Positions 1-6,967 of a DNA stretch of 21,283 bases are shown piece by piece. The stretch spans positions 1 to 21,283 of the forward strand of contig CAKZPJ010000545.1 of the NCBI GenBank assembly GCA_937138955.1, given 5' to 3'. Position 1 is the stretch's first letter; each line of letters opens with the position of its first letter. The position numbers and the translations under genes were made by a program. The notes under the pieces are model-generated. The model was given only the letters and a program-made list of their open reading frames with translations. It was not told where the DNA came from and did no database searches. The stretch comes from an uncultured Flammeovirgaceae bacterium. GTDB lineage: Bacteria; Bacteroidota; Bacteroidia; Cytophagales; Cyclobacteriaceae.

Positions 1-665
1 AAATTAACCTTAGCCAATGCTCCGGTAGTAGGTTGCTCACCATCACCTTCTTCCAGTAACTGGAAATAAACACCCGAAGACAACTCCTTTACATCGGTAA
101 GATTATGTACTTCAATATAATTGGCAATAGCTTGCTGTTCTTCTTCTTCAATGGTCTTCTTAGTTATAATCTCCTCAACCTCTATCTCAGCCACTAAGAT
201 AGCATTTCGGGGAAGATACTGCCCATATGAATAAGACTCAAACGCTTGATAGGAGGGAAGGTAAAACCGGTACTGCTCTCCCGTTCGCATTTGGCCTACT
301 CCAATATTAATGCCTCGGGGAAACAAGGCTCTGGGGTATTTTTGGGCGTGGTAAAACCGCAAAGGGGAAGCTTCACTGTCTAGGCTATCAATTGCTTTTC
401 CAGCTAACGTCTGTAATCTGTACCGGATAGCTACGATAGACTCATCTTCAACTGCTATGCCACTGGGATCTTCGTGTAAAGGTTCAAAATAGATGCCGCT
501 GTTCAGTCGTTCAGCCTGAATATTATTTGTTGCGAAATAATCTTTAAGTGCTTCATCATCTTCTTGCATTTGTCTATCAAAAGCAGATTCGTCCTGTTCC
601 ATACATCCGAATAACAGGATGGTGGAGGAGAGAAAAATAATACTGTAAGTTAGTACGGTTTTCAT
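1..665 (-). CDS. FKBP-type peptidyl-prolyl isomerase lipoprotein, N-terminal part (cut by window edge)
   Basis: The reading frame starts with ATG at 663-665 and stays open to the window edge, giving about 221 residues with no stop. The N-terminus is a lipoprotein signal: a hydrophobic stretch ends in L-F-G-C, with the lipidated cysteine at residue 21, so the protein is probably anchored in an envelope membrane. Two related segments follow, each opening with a helix like 'YFATNNI' or 'YIEVHNL', then 'SGIYFE' or 'SGVYFQ', then an acidic Gly-rich turn. This is the usual opening of Bacteroidota FKBP domains, so the gene encodes tandem FKBP-like domains; the second one is cut off here. FKBP lipoproteins assist folding of exported proteins by proline cis-trans isomerisation. 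The first domain lacks the usual 'VHYTG..DG..FDSS' core, so it may be non-catalytic. Family call is good; activity cannot be judged without the missing part. Confidence 0.75.
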   Translation of the reverse strand, partial: MKTVLTYSIIFLSSTILLFGCMEQDESAFDRQMQEDDEALKDYFATNNIQAERLNSGIYFEPLHEDPSGIAVEDESIVAIRYRLQTLAGKAIDSLDSEASPLRFYHAQKYPRALFPRGINIGVGQMRTGEQYRFYLPSYQAFESYSYGQYLPRNAILVAEIEVEEIITKKTIEEEEQQAIANYIEVHNLTDVKELSSGVYFQLLEEGDGEQPTTGALAKVN

Positions 666-850
666 TGCTGGGTATAATTTGAGGTTGCTACTAAATTGAC
701 CCTATTCGGAGAAGAAGCGTTGGAAGAAAGGAGTAAATTTTAGAGGAAATGAAGCAGAACCATACGTACTAACAGAAAATTAGCTGTTTAGGAAATTATT
801 TCAGGATTAATTTTTGTTACCTTTTAAACCAGACTAATAAACGTAATACC

Positions 851-1264
851 ATGAAATTTGCCTTCGCATTATTATTTAGTTTCGCCCTTTTGGGCAATGT
901 AGTAGCTCAAGAGGCTGCTGCCAATGAAGATCCTAATGGCCCTCAAATTACTTTTGCCCAGGATACCAAAGATTTTGGTGATATTATCCAGGGTGATAAA
1001 GTGAGTCATTCCTTCGAGTTTGAAAATACGGGGACTGAACCATTAATTTTATCAAATGTGCTGACTACTTGCGGTTGTACTGCTACCTCATGGCCTCGTG
1101 AACCAATTGCCCCGGGTGAAAGTGCGAAGATTGAGGTATCATTTAATAGCACCGGGAAAAAAGGTCGTCAGAATAAGGTAGTTACGGTGGTGTCTAACGC
1201 GACCAATGCCCAAGAGCGGGTTAAGCTTATTACTAATGTGCTCCCCAATAAGGATGCTCAGTAG
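851..1264 (+). CDS. Secreted DUF1573 domain protein
   Basis: A 137-residue protein with a cleavable signal peptide (about residues 1-19, ending V-V-A-Q). One DUF1573 domain of the ASPM/SPD-2/Hydin immunoglobulin-like type fills the rest. Seen in it: 'KDFGDIIQGDKVSHSFEFENTG', then 'TTCGCTATSWP', then 'IAPGESAKIEVSFNSTGKKG'. The Cys-Gly-Cys pair and the 'G.....F.F.N.G' pattern are hallmarks of the family. DUF1573 proteins are very common in Bacteroidota envelopes, but no biochemical role is established. A near-consensus -7 element (TACCTTTT, 818-825) lies upstream but has no good -33 partner. The gene stands alone and ends in a strong intrinsic terminator that separates it from the convergent kinase gene. 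Confidence 0.85.
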   Translation: MKFAFALLFSFALLGNVVAQEAAANEDPNGPQITFAQDTKDFGDIIQGDKVSHSFEFENTGTEPLILSNVLTTCGCTATSWPREPIAPGESAKIEVSFNSTGKKGRQNKVVTVVSNATNAQERVKLITNVLPNKDAQ

Positions 1265-1290
1265 CTAATAGCAGAAAATTATTAGAGTAA

Positions 1291-1320
1291 GCCTCGCTCA
1301 TTTGGAGTGAGGCCTTTTTT
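1291..1320 (+). terminator. Intrinsic terminator after the DUF1573 gene
   Basis: A 9-bp stem, GCCTCGCTC (1291-1299) with GAGTGAGGC (1305-1313), includes one G-T wobble and has a 5-base loop. A T-run extends to 1320. It starts 26 bases after the DUF1573 stop codon. The last T of the run overlaps the stop codon of the convergent kinase gene (1319-1321). On the other strand the same hairpin has no T-run, so it should work mainly for the plus strand. Confidence 0.85.
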
Positions 1321-2716
1321 ATTGCGGAAACTTTAGATGCACGTGGGTTCCATCTTGACTATTAACATCAATAGTACCGTTGAGTTGTCGGGTTAAGCTT
1401 GATATTAACTGAAAGCCTAATGTGGTTCTAGTATTCAGATTAAATTGAGCGGGTAGGCCTATTCCGTTATCAAAGATGACAATATGTACATGATTTTCCT
1501 GAAAAAATGCCTGGATATTGATCCTGGGGGAACTGATTGAAGAGGGTGGAAAGGCGTATTTAAAGCTGTTGGTGATAACTTCATTGATGATAAGCCCACA
1601 AGCAATGGCTCGATCTACATCAAGTGGTTGTTTAGTTACTTCCTGTTCAATTGGAATTTTTTCAGCTTCCTCCCGAAACGATGTCTGCGCATTAAATACT
1701 AACGACTGTATAAAGTCTTTTAAATTGATAAACGTATAGTTATCGCTTTGGTACAGTTGCTCTTGAATAAGCGAAAGGGTTTTAATACGGGTCATACTCT
1801 CCTGAAACAGGTTGTACACAAACGGACGATTCTTCACTTTTTCCGCTTGCAAATACAGTAAACCCGAAACAATGTTCATATTATTTTTTACCCGATGATG
1901 TACCTCCTGAGCGTAAGAATCTTTTTCATCCAAAGCTTGGGTCAATTTGCGTATGTCATCTTTGCGCTCGGTAATATCACTTACTGTAGCCAGCTTAAAT
2001 AGCTGACCGTTATCACCGATTATTCTGCCAACCTGGATAAATACGTCTTTGCGGTTTCCGTGTTTATCAACGGTTTGCCACTCTCCGGTGGTTTCCTCGG
2101 TTTCACCAGCAAGGTACTCTTGATGCTGTGCTTGAGCGTATTTATGAATACTTTGGGGAAGAACTAGCGTAAATGGCTGCCCAATTAATTCTGGCTTAGA
2201 GTAGCCATAAATGGCACAATAAGCTTTATTAACCTTTACAAAGTTTCCTTCATCATTGGTTATGTAAACTCCAACCGCTGTTGTATCCAAAATCTGGCTC
2301 AACATAGATTGAGTATTTAGCACATCTGCTTCTTCTTGACAGTGTCGGTAATTAATAGCTCCTTCAATAGTTTTCCGGAGAGTAGCTAAATCATAGGGCT
2401 TATTAAGAATACTATAAGGTTCATAGTCGAGAGCCTGCCGTACGGTTCGCTGATCGGTGCTGGCGGTAAGAAAAATGAAGGGAAGCAAAGGAGTAATATC
2501 TTTAATATGTTTGGCCGTTTCTAACCCACTCATGCTACCCCGAATACGAATATCCAGAAAAGCTAAACTTATTTTTGAGTTTCTCACAGCTTCAAGTGCT
2601 TCCGGGCCGTTGTTCACCACTAGTACATTATGATAACCCAAATCTCGAAGATATTGTACGAAGGTTAGTTGAGCAACAGCGTCATCTTCAACAATCAGAA
2701 TGTTGGAGTCATGCAT
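1319..2716 (-). CDS. Response regulator-PAS-histidine kinase fusion (HisKA_2 type)
   Basis: A cytosolic 465-residue signalling protein without membrane segments. An N-terminal receiver domain (about 1-122) has acidic D11/D12, phospho-acceptor D55, T84 and K106. A PAS domain (about 136-252) has the usual N-terminal 'GVYITNDEGNFVKVNKAY' pattern and leads into 'DITERK'. The kinase core is of the HisKA_2 class: 'EVHHRVKNNMNIV' at 271-283, with H273 the likely phosphorylated residue. An ATPase domain follows, with N-box 'INEVITNSFKYAF' (377-389), G1 'DNGIGLP' (416-422) and G2 'GFQLISSL' (434-441). The order REC-PAS-kinase suggests the kinase is controlled by phosphorylation from an upstream kinase as well as by a PAS signal. 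No cognate output regulator lies next to it. It follows modABC on the same strand after a 172-base gap holding a probable terminator, so it is likely transcribed separately. Confidence 0.88.
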   Translation of the reverse strand: MHDSNILIVEDDAVAQLTFVQYLRDLGYHNVLVVNNGPEALEAVRNSKISLAFLDIRIRGSMSGLETAKHIKDITPLLPFIFLTASTDQRTVRQALDYEPYSILNKPYDLATLRKTIEGAINYRHCQEEADVLNTQSMLSQILDTTAVGVYITNDEGNFVKVNKAYCAIYGYSKPELIGQPFTLVLPQSIHKYAQAQHQEYLAGETEETTGEWQTVDKHGNRKDVFIQVGRIIGDNGQLFKLATVSDITERKDDIRKLTQALDEKDSYAQEVHHRVKNNMNIVSGLLYLQAEKVKNRPFVYNLFQESMTRIKTLSLIQEQLYQSDNYTFINLKDFIQSLVFNAQTSFREEAEKIPIEQEVTKQPLDVDRAIACGLIINEVITNSFKYAFPPSSISSPRINIQAFFQENHVHIVIFDNGIGLPAQFNLNTRTTLGFQLISSLTRQLNGTIDVNSQDGTHVHLKFPQ

Positions 2717-2798
2717 AGAAAAAATCCCTAGTCAAAATGGTTATAGAACAAATGGAAATAGGGTAAACAGTATTAATGATGTTGTTAAGAATATAGTC

Positions 2799-2853
2799 AA
2801 AAATGTACTGATTGCCTAAAGAAGTGCGACTTAATACGGCAGAATCAATCAGT
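2799..2853 (-). terminator. Possible terminator of the modABC operon
   Basis: On the minus strand, 36 bases after the modC stop codon, ACTGATTG (2846-2853) and CAATCAGT (2807-2814) form a perfect 8-bp outer stem. GCC/GGC can extend it after a one-sided 5-base bulge. ACATTTTTG follows, with the T-run at 2799-2803. The loop is long, so this is weaker than a canonical intrinsic terminator. Confidence 0.35.
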
Positions 2854-2888
2854 AAAAAATTGATAAGTAATGCTAAGAAATAACAGTA

Positions 2889-3740
2889 CTACGTCTTCTT
2901 TTTTTGCTGAATACGATACTTATCGGCAGAAATAAAAAGCATATCACCAACCTGATAGTGTACCGATGCTTCAGCAACACGAATAACACTCAACGAGTTC
3001 TTGACTACCAGCGTAATCTGATCGTTATGAACTGTTAGTACTTCGCCTTCCAATAGCGTGTTGGGATCAGTATTCGTTAATACAGTTGATGGGTGACCTT
3101 GCTGCACAACCTTTCCATCTTGTATTAAAAAAGCACGATCGGCCAATCGAGCTACTTCTGAAGGGTTATGGCTTACTAGCACTGTGATAGTTTGATAACG
3201 ACGATGCAATATTATCAGATCTTGTTGCAACTTACTACGCATCTCTTCGTCTAGTGCCGCAAAAGGTTCATCAAGTAGCAGTACTTTGGGACGGCGCAAT
3301 AAGGCTCGAGCCAAAGCGACCCGCTGTTGCTGTCCGCCCGAGAGTGCGGTGGGCTTCTGATCAACCAAGTTCTGAATGCGAATCAGCTCCAAGATTTCAT
3401 CAATTGTGCTCGGCGGTTGATCCGAAGGTAAAGCATACTTGAGATTTTCTTGAACGCTCATATTTGGAAACAACGCGTAGTCTTGAAATACGTAGCCAAT
3501 AGAACGTTGTTGGGTTCTAAGGTTGGTGCGAGGCTGGCTACTAAACCAAGTTTGACCGCCCACGCTTATCTGACCTTGATCTGGCAAAAGTAAGCCGGCA
3601 ATCATTTTCAGGATACTAGTTTTTCCGGCACCCGATGGTCCCATAATGGCTACGATTTCTCCTGGCTGAATATCAAAAGAAATATTTAGGTGGATAGGGT
3701 CAGTGCTACCTCTTAGCTGTTTTTGTAATTGGACATTCAT
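2889..3740 (-). CDS. modC: Molybdate ABC transporter ATP-binding protein
   Basis: A 283-residue ABC ATPase that powers molybdate import through ModB. Walker A 'GPSGAGKT' (34-41), Q-loop Q86, signature 'LSGGQQQR' (133-140), Walker B 'VLLLDEP' (153-159, catalytic E158) and switch His191 are all present. Residues after about 230 look like a short TOBE-type domain ('EGEVLTVHNDQITLVVKN'), as in ModC, where it can bind oxyanion for regulation. At 283 residues it is shorter than E. coli ModC and probably has only one TOBE copy. Its start codon overlaps the modB stop by one base (TAATG), a sign of translational coupling. ATPases alone cannot tell molybdate from sulfate; the assignment rests on the adjacent modA and modB. 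Confidence 0.92.
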   Translation of the reverse strand: MNVQLQKQLRGSTDPIHLNISFDIQPGEIVAIMGPSGAGKTSILKMIAGLLLPDQGQISVGGQTWFSSQPRTNLRTQQRSIGYVFQDYALFPNMSVQENLKYALPSDQPPSTIDEILELIRIQNLVDQKPTALSGGQQQRVALARALLRRPKVLLLDEPFAALDEEMRSKLQQDLIILHRRYQTITVLVSHNPSEVARLADRAFLIQDGKVVQQGHPSTVLTNTDPNTLLEGEVLTVHNDQITLVVKNSLSVIRVAEASVHYQVGDMLFISADKYRIQQKKKT

Positions 3741-4408
3741 TAAAGAATACTTCGAGTACGCTGGTGCTGGTACGAATAAACCAAAAGAAGTACGATAAAA
3801 GAAAAAAGGAGCAAAATAGCCGCGTACACATTGGCATTGGCGTAGTTTAACATTTCTACTTCGTTGTAAATAGCGATGGAAGCCACCCGGGTTTCGTCAG
3901 GAATACTGCCGCCAATCATAAGAATTACTCCAAACTCTCCAATAGTATGAGCAAAAGTCATCACGCCACCCACCCAGAGCGATGCTTTGATATTGGGTAG
4001 AAGTACATTGATGAGGGTGTTCCATCGTGATTTCCCTAGTGTATAAGCTGCTTCGCGGTAGGTATTAGGTAAGTTTTCCAGTGCCGAAAGTATGGGGTTA
4101 ACCATAAATGGCAGACTAAAAACAACAGAGCCAATAACTAAACCACTGAAGCTAAACACTAAACGAAGATCAAACCACTGTTGGCTAAGCTGACCTAACC
4201 AACCTTGGGGACGAAGTAAAATTAGCAAATAGTACCCTAAAACAGTGGGAGGAAGCACTAAGGGCAGACTAATAATAGCCTTCAGTACTGGGCGAATATT
4301 CTTTCCGTAGAAATAAATACCGTATACCAGAGGAATACTGAGCAAAAAAAGCAGCGTGGTAGTAATAAGCGCAAGTTTGAAGCTTAACCAAAACGGTGAC
4401 CAATCCAT
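3740..4408 (-). CDS. modB: Molybdate ABC transporter permease
   Basis: A 222-residue inner-membrane permease with about five hydrophobic segments, matching ModB length. The cytoplasmic EAA loop that docks on the ATPase is clear: 'YREAAYTLGKSRWNTLINVLLP', starting near residue 117. It is followed by 'TFAHTIGEFGVILMIGG', a sequence typical of ModB and the molybdate/tungstate permease family. It starts 5 bases after the modA stop and ends overlapping modC by one base. The order modA-modB-modC is the standard one. Confidence 0.93.
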   Translation of the reverse strand: MDWSPFWLSFKLALITTTLLFLLSIPLVYGIYFYGKNIRPVLKAIISLPLVLPPTVLGYYLLILLRPQGWLGQLSQQWFDLRLVFSFSGLVIGSVVFSLPFMVNPILSALENLPNTYREAAYTLGKSRWNTLINVLLPNIKASLWVGGVMTFAHTIGEFGVILMIGGSIPDETRVASIAIYNEVEMLNYANANVYAAILLLFSFIVLLLVYSYQHQRTRSIL

Positions 4409-4413
4409 ATATA

Positions 4414-5154
4414 TTACGGCAGCTTATAGCCGAAATCTTGAAAAACCTTTTTAGCTACCGGGGAAATAATAAATTCCAAAAACTGATTAGTCGTAAATTC
4501 TGAAGCTTCGGAATTCCGAAGTAGTACCATACCGTGGGGTAGAGGAGATGTATCCTTTACCTCAATCCAGCTCCCTTTTTGATTGATTGATTCAACGTGC
4601 TGTGCTGAATTCGCGGTAAAAGCAGCTACTACAGTTTCGGTTGCGATATACTGGTTCACCTGACTGACATTCTCGGCGTATACTAGCTTATCTTTTATTT
4701 TATCCCACCATTTATGCTCCTGAAGCCATCGGCGGGTTTCTTTTCCATAGGGAGCTAAATCTGGTTGGGCAATAGCAATGGTCTTAGCTTTTCGTAATCG
4801 TTTCTCGGTGGAAGTAGTAGTTGATTTTGCCGACCAAAAGTATAGTGTGCCATACGCCAACACCTTGGGTTCTTGCTGAGCGAGACCCTGTTTGTACACT
4901 TTTTCAGGATATTTCATATCAGCCGATATAAAGACATCGTAGGGTGCGCCATTCATAATTTGAGCTGTTAGCTTACCCGAAGATGCAACGATAAGCGTGA
5001 GCGAGCTTTGAAATTTTTCTTCGTACAATGCTTTAATTTGGTTTATTGGGGGAAAAAGGTTAGCGGCTACCGCAATCTTTACATCACTGGTCTGAGCAAA
5101 AGTGGTAGTGAATCCACCAGGAATAAGAAGAAGTAATAAGATAAAACGCACCAT
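4414..5154 (-). CDS. modA: Periplasmic molybdate-binding protein
   Basis: A 246-residue binding protein with a signal peptide (about 1-20, cut before Q21). The mature start 'DVKIAVAANLFPPINQI' and 'VASSGKLTAQIMNGAPYDVFISADMKYPEKV' are characteristic of ModA. The first ligand loop reads Ala-Ala-Asn (30-32) rather than Ala-Ala-Ala-Ser as in E. coli ModA; from family knowledge this resembles the Azotobacter-type variant. Both bind molybdate and tungstate, so selectivity cannot be read here. It is first in the modABC operon. A near-consensus -7 element (TATTTTCG, 5188 down to 5181) lies upstream without a clear -33. No recognisable ModE site or molybdenum-cofactor riboswitch is seen in the 92-base leader region. 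Confidence 0.93.
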   Translation of the reverse strand: MVRFILLLLLIPGGFTTTFAQTSDVKIAVAANLFPPINQIKALYEEKFQSSLTLIVASSGKLTAQIMNGAPYDVFISADMKYPEKVYKQGLAQQEPKVLAYGTLYFWSAKSTTTSTEKRLRKAKTIAIAQPDLAPYGKETRRWLQEHKWWDKIKDKLVYAENVSQVNQYIATETVVAAFTANSAQHVESINQKGSWIEVKDTSPLPHGMVLLRNSEASEFTTNQFLEFIISPVAKKVFQDFGYKLP

Positions 5155-5246
5155 AGGCCTGTTGGTAGGATAGGTAAAAGCGAAAATAGCACTTTCGGCT
5201 GCAAAAACCGTAATTTGGCAGCAGCTTTGAATAACAACTAAATAAT

Positions 5247-6116
5247 ATGGATCAATTCACTGTTGGTAGTGTACCCGAACATTTTATGTTACCCTGGCAT
5301 CTGGCTATGGAGAATGGTAACTTTCAATCCCATGAATTGTCGGTTAATTGGCAGGATTATCCAGGAGGCACTGGAGCTATGATGGCTGATCTTCACGCGG
5401 GGCAACTCGATATAGCTATTGCCCTAACGGAAGGTGTAGTAGCCGATATTATTAAACACCGAGCGAGCAAGATTGCCCAAGTATTTGTTAGTAGTCCGTT
5501 GACTTGGGGTATTCATGTGGCAGCAGAGTCTCCTTATCAGTCTGTAGAAGAACTAGAGGGGAAAACATTTGCTATCAGCCGAATGGGTTCCGGTTCGCAC
5601 TTAATGGCTATTGTAATGGCAAGACAGCGAGGCTGGTCGATTGGTAACATGCAATTGGAAATTGTGGGTGGTATGGTTGGCGCTCGCAAAGCTCTACCCA
5701 CAGGTGAAGCTGATGCCTTTATGTGGGAGAAATACATGACTCAGCCAATCGTAGAACGAGGAGAGTTTCGTCGGGTAGGGGAGTTTGATACTCCTTGGTC
5801 CTGCTTCGTAGTAGTAGTGCGCGATGAAATACTAAAAAGATCATCGACTCAAGTTCAGGCTCTACTAGAGGTAGTGCAAAAATCAGCCGAGAGCTTTACC
5901 ATCAAATCTGATGCAACAGCTCTAGTAGCCCAGCGATATAGCCTTACTCAAGAAGATGCTGAGCGCTGGTTCGAAAGAACACAGTGGAAGACTGACTTCC
6001 GCGTTTCTCGCACTATGCTAAATCAGGTGATGGATGCGCTGGTGAGTTGCCAAGTTATTAATCGGAAGATTGATACAACCTTACTGTGTAGTTCACTTAC
6101 TGCATTAGAACAGTAG
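5247..6116 (+). CDS. Cytosolic substrate-binding-protein-like protein (PBP type II fold)
   Basis: A 289-residue protein with the type II periplasmic binding protein fold of the NMT1/THI5/TauA kind. The core starts at once ('FTVGSVPEHFMLPWHLAMENG'), followed by 'GTGAMMADLHAGQLDIAIALTEGVV' (41-65), 'LEGKTFAISRMGSGSH' (103-118) and 'GEADAFMWEKYM' (153-164). These are the usual ligand-lobe and hinge elements. There is no signal peptide or lipobox, and the ATG at 5247 directly precedes the first beta strand, so the protein should stay in the cytosol. I recall cytosolic proteins of this type from bacteria and fungi (Candida Ca3427-like, related to THI5), with no settled function; this is memory, not a search. 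It is divergent from modA with 92 bases between, but nothing ties it directly to molybdate. It could be a sensor, a ligand carrier or an enzyme. Confidence 0.72.
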   Translation: MDQFTVGSVPEHFMLPWHLAMENGNFQSHELSVNWQDYPGGTGAMMADLHAGQLDIAIALTEGVVADIIKHRASKIAQVFVSSPLTWGIHVAAESPYQSVEELEGKTFAISRMGSGSHLMAIVMARQRGWSIGNMQLEIVGGMVGARKALPTGEADAFMWEKYMTQPIVERGEFRRVGEFDTPWSCFVVVVRDEILKRSSTQVQALLEVVQKSAESFTIKSDATALVAQRYSLTQEDAERWFERTQWKTDFRVSRTMLNQVMDALVSCQVINRKIDTTLLCSSLTALEQ

Positions 6117-6146
6117 GCGAGAAGATTGATGTAAGCTAAAAACCAA

Positions 6147-6590
6147 CTAAGCGCGGTGAGTGGGTTGTACGGATAATTCTTTGTACAGCCGATAGATATT
6201 ATGCTTTGACTTGGGGTGAAAATCATGATCAATATGATCCATAATTCGGCGAACGAGTAATAGACCTACGCCACCTTTGCGTCTATCCTTAATAATTTGC
6301 TTGATGCAAGGTTCTTTGTACTGTTTAAAGTTAAAACCTTTCTTACCCGAATCATGAATTTCGAAGGTAACTCCTTTGTCTCCCCCAATTTTTATTTTTA
6401 GCTCAATATTGTGTTGAGAATTGCACTGGTGAGAGTGGATCATCAGGTTGGAGCAAACCTCATCAACTGCTAATACTAGTTGGTGCATCTCTATGTCTGA
6501 GATTGTATAGTTTCGTAGGGTCTCCCTTACAAAGTCACGCACCCCCTGCAGTTCATCTTTACAACACGATACTTTGTAACTATAATTCAT
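6147..6590 (-). CDS. RsbW-like ATPase of a partner-switching module (HATPase_c_2)
   Basis: A 147-residue protein of the anti-sigma factor/serine kinase family. I chose the ATG at 6588-6590: a longer frame exists from a GTG at 6680, but its extra 30 residues are basic, unlike the family, and lie wholly inside the upstream STAS gene. ATP-binding motifs from the chosen start are the N-box 'VDEVCSNLMIHSH' (E44, N48), G1 'IHDSGKKGF' (D80, G82) and G2 'RKGGVGLLLVRRI' (106-109). Such proteins phosphorylate their STAS antagonist and otherwise bind and hold a target protein, classically a sigma factor. The start overlaps the STAS gene by 11 bases, so translation is probably coupled. No sigma factor gene is adjacent; the target is unknown. 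Confidence 0.85.
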   Translation of the reverse strand: MNYSYKVSCCKDELQGVRDFVRETLRNYTISDIEMHQLVLAVDEVCSNLMIHSHQCNSQHNIELKIKIGGDKGVTFEIHDSGKKGFNFKQYKEPCIKQIIKDRRKGGVGLLLVRRIMDHIDHDFHPKSKHNIYRLYKELSVQPTHRA

Positions 6591-6924
6591 CAGCTTTGGC
6601 CTGCGCCTGTTCTTTAGTTTCAACAATTGTGAGCAGCTGGTGGAGCCCCAATATCTCAAAAACTTTATAAACTTTTTCACTCATATGGTAAAGCACCATC
6701 TTTTTCTCTTTAATTTCTACATCCTCAATGTAGGACATGAAAACCCCTAATCCGGCGGAGGAAATGTAATTAAGATGCCGACAGTCTACCAAAATTCTTA
6801 CAACATCGGATTCTATCGCTTTTTCTAAAGCCTCATCCAGATAGATAGATGAACTAGCATCTACTTCTCCATTAATAGTAATAAGGCAGCTATCGCCTTC
6901 AAAATCAGTACTTACATCTACCAT
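6580..6924 (-). CDS. STAS-domain antagonist (anti-sigma factor antagonist type)
   Basis: A 114-residue single STAS domain of the SpoIIAA/RsbV class. Seen: 'CLITINGEVDASSSIYLDEAL' at the start, then 'ILVDCRHLNYISSAGLGVFMSYI'. By comparison with the SpoIIAA motif DSSG, S56 in 'ISSAG' is the likely phosphorylation site. In its dephosphorylated form the protein would bind the RsbW-like partner and release the partner's target; the phosphatase encoded upstream would generate that form. It lies 43 bases after the phosphatase gene and overlaps the ATPase gene by 11 bases, all on one strand, which supports one switch module. Confidence 0.9.
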   Translation of the reverse strand: MVDVSTDFEGDSCLITINGEVDASSSIYLDEALEKAIESDVVRILVDCRHLNYISSAGLGVFMSYIEDVEIKEKKMVLYHMSEKVYKVFEILGLHQLLTIVETKEQAQAKADEL

Positions 6925-6967
6925 AGCTAAGCTATTATACGCTGCGTCTTCATTTAGGTTTTTTTAC

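Noticed and set aside
5155..5246. Possible ModE operator or molybdenum-cofactor riboswitch before modA
   Set aside because: The 92-base region lacks a recognisable ModE half-site pair and is too short for the riboswitch; only a short GCTGC/GCAGC repeat is present.
6591..6680. Longer RsbW-like protein starting from a GTG at 6680
   Set aside because: The added 30 residues are basic, unlike the family N-terminus, and lie entirely inside the STAS gene in another frame; the ATG at 6590 fits the family start.
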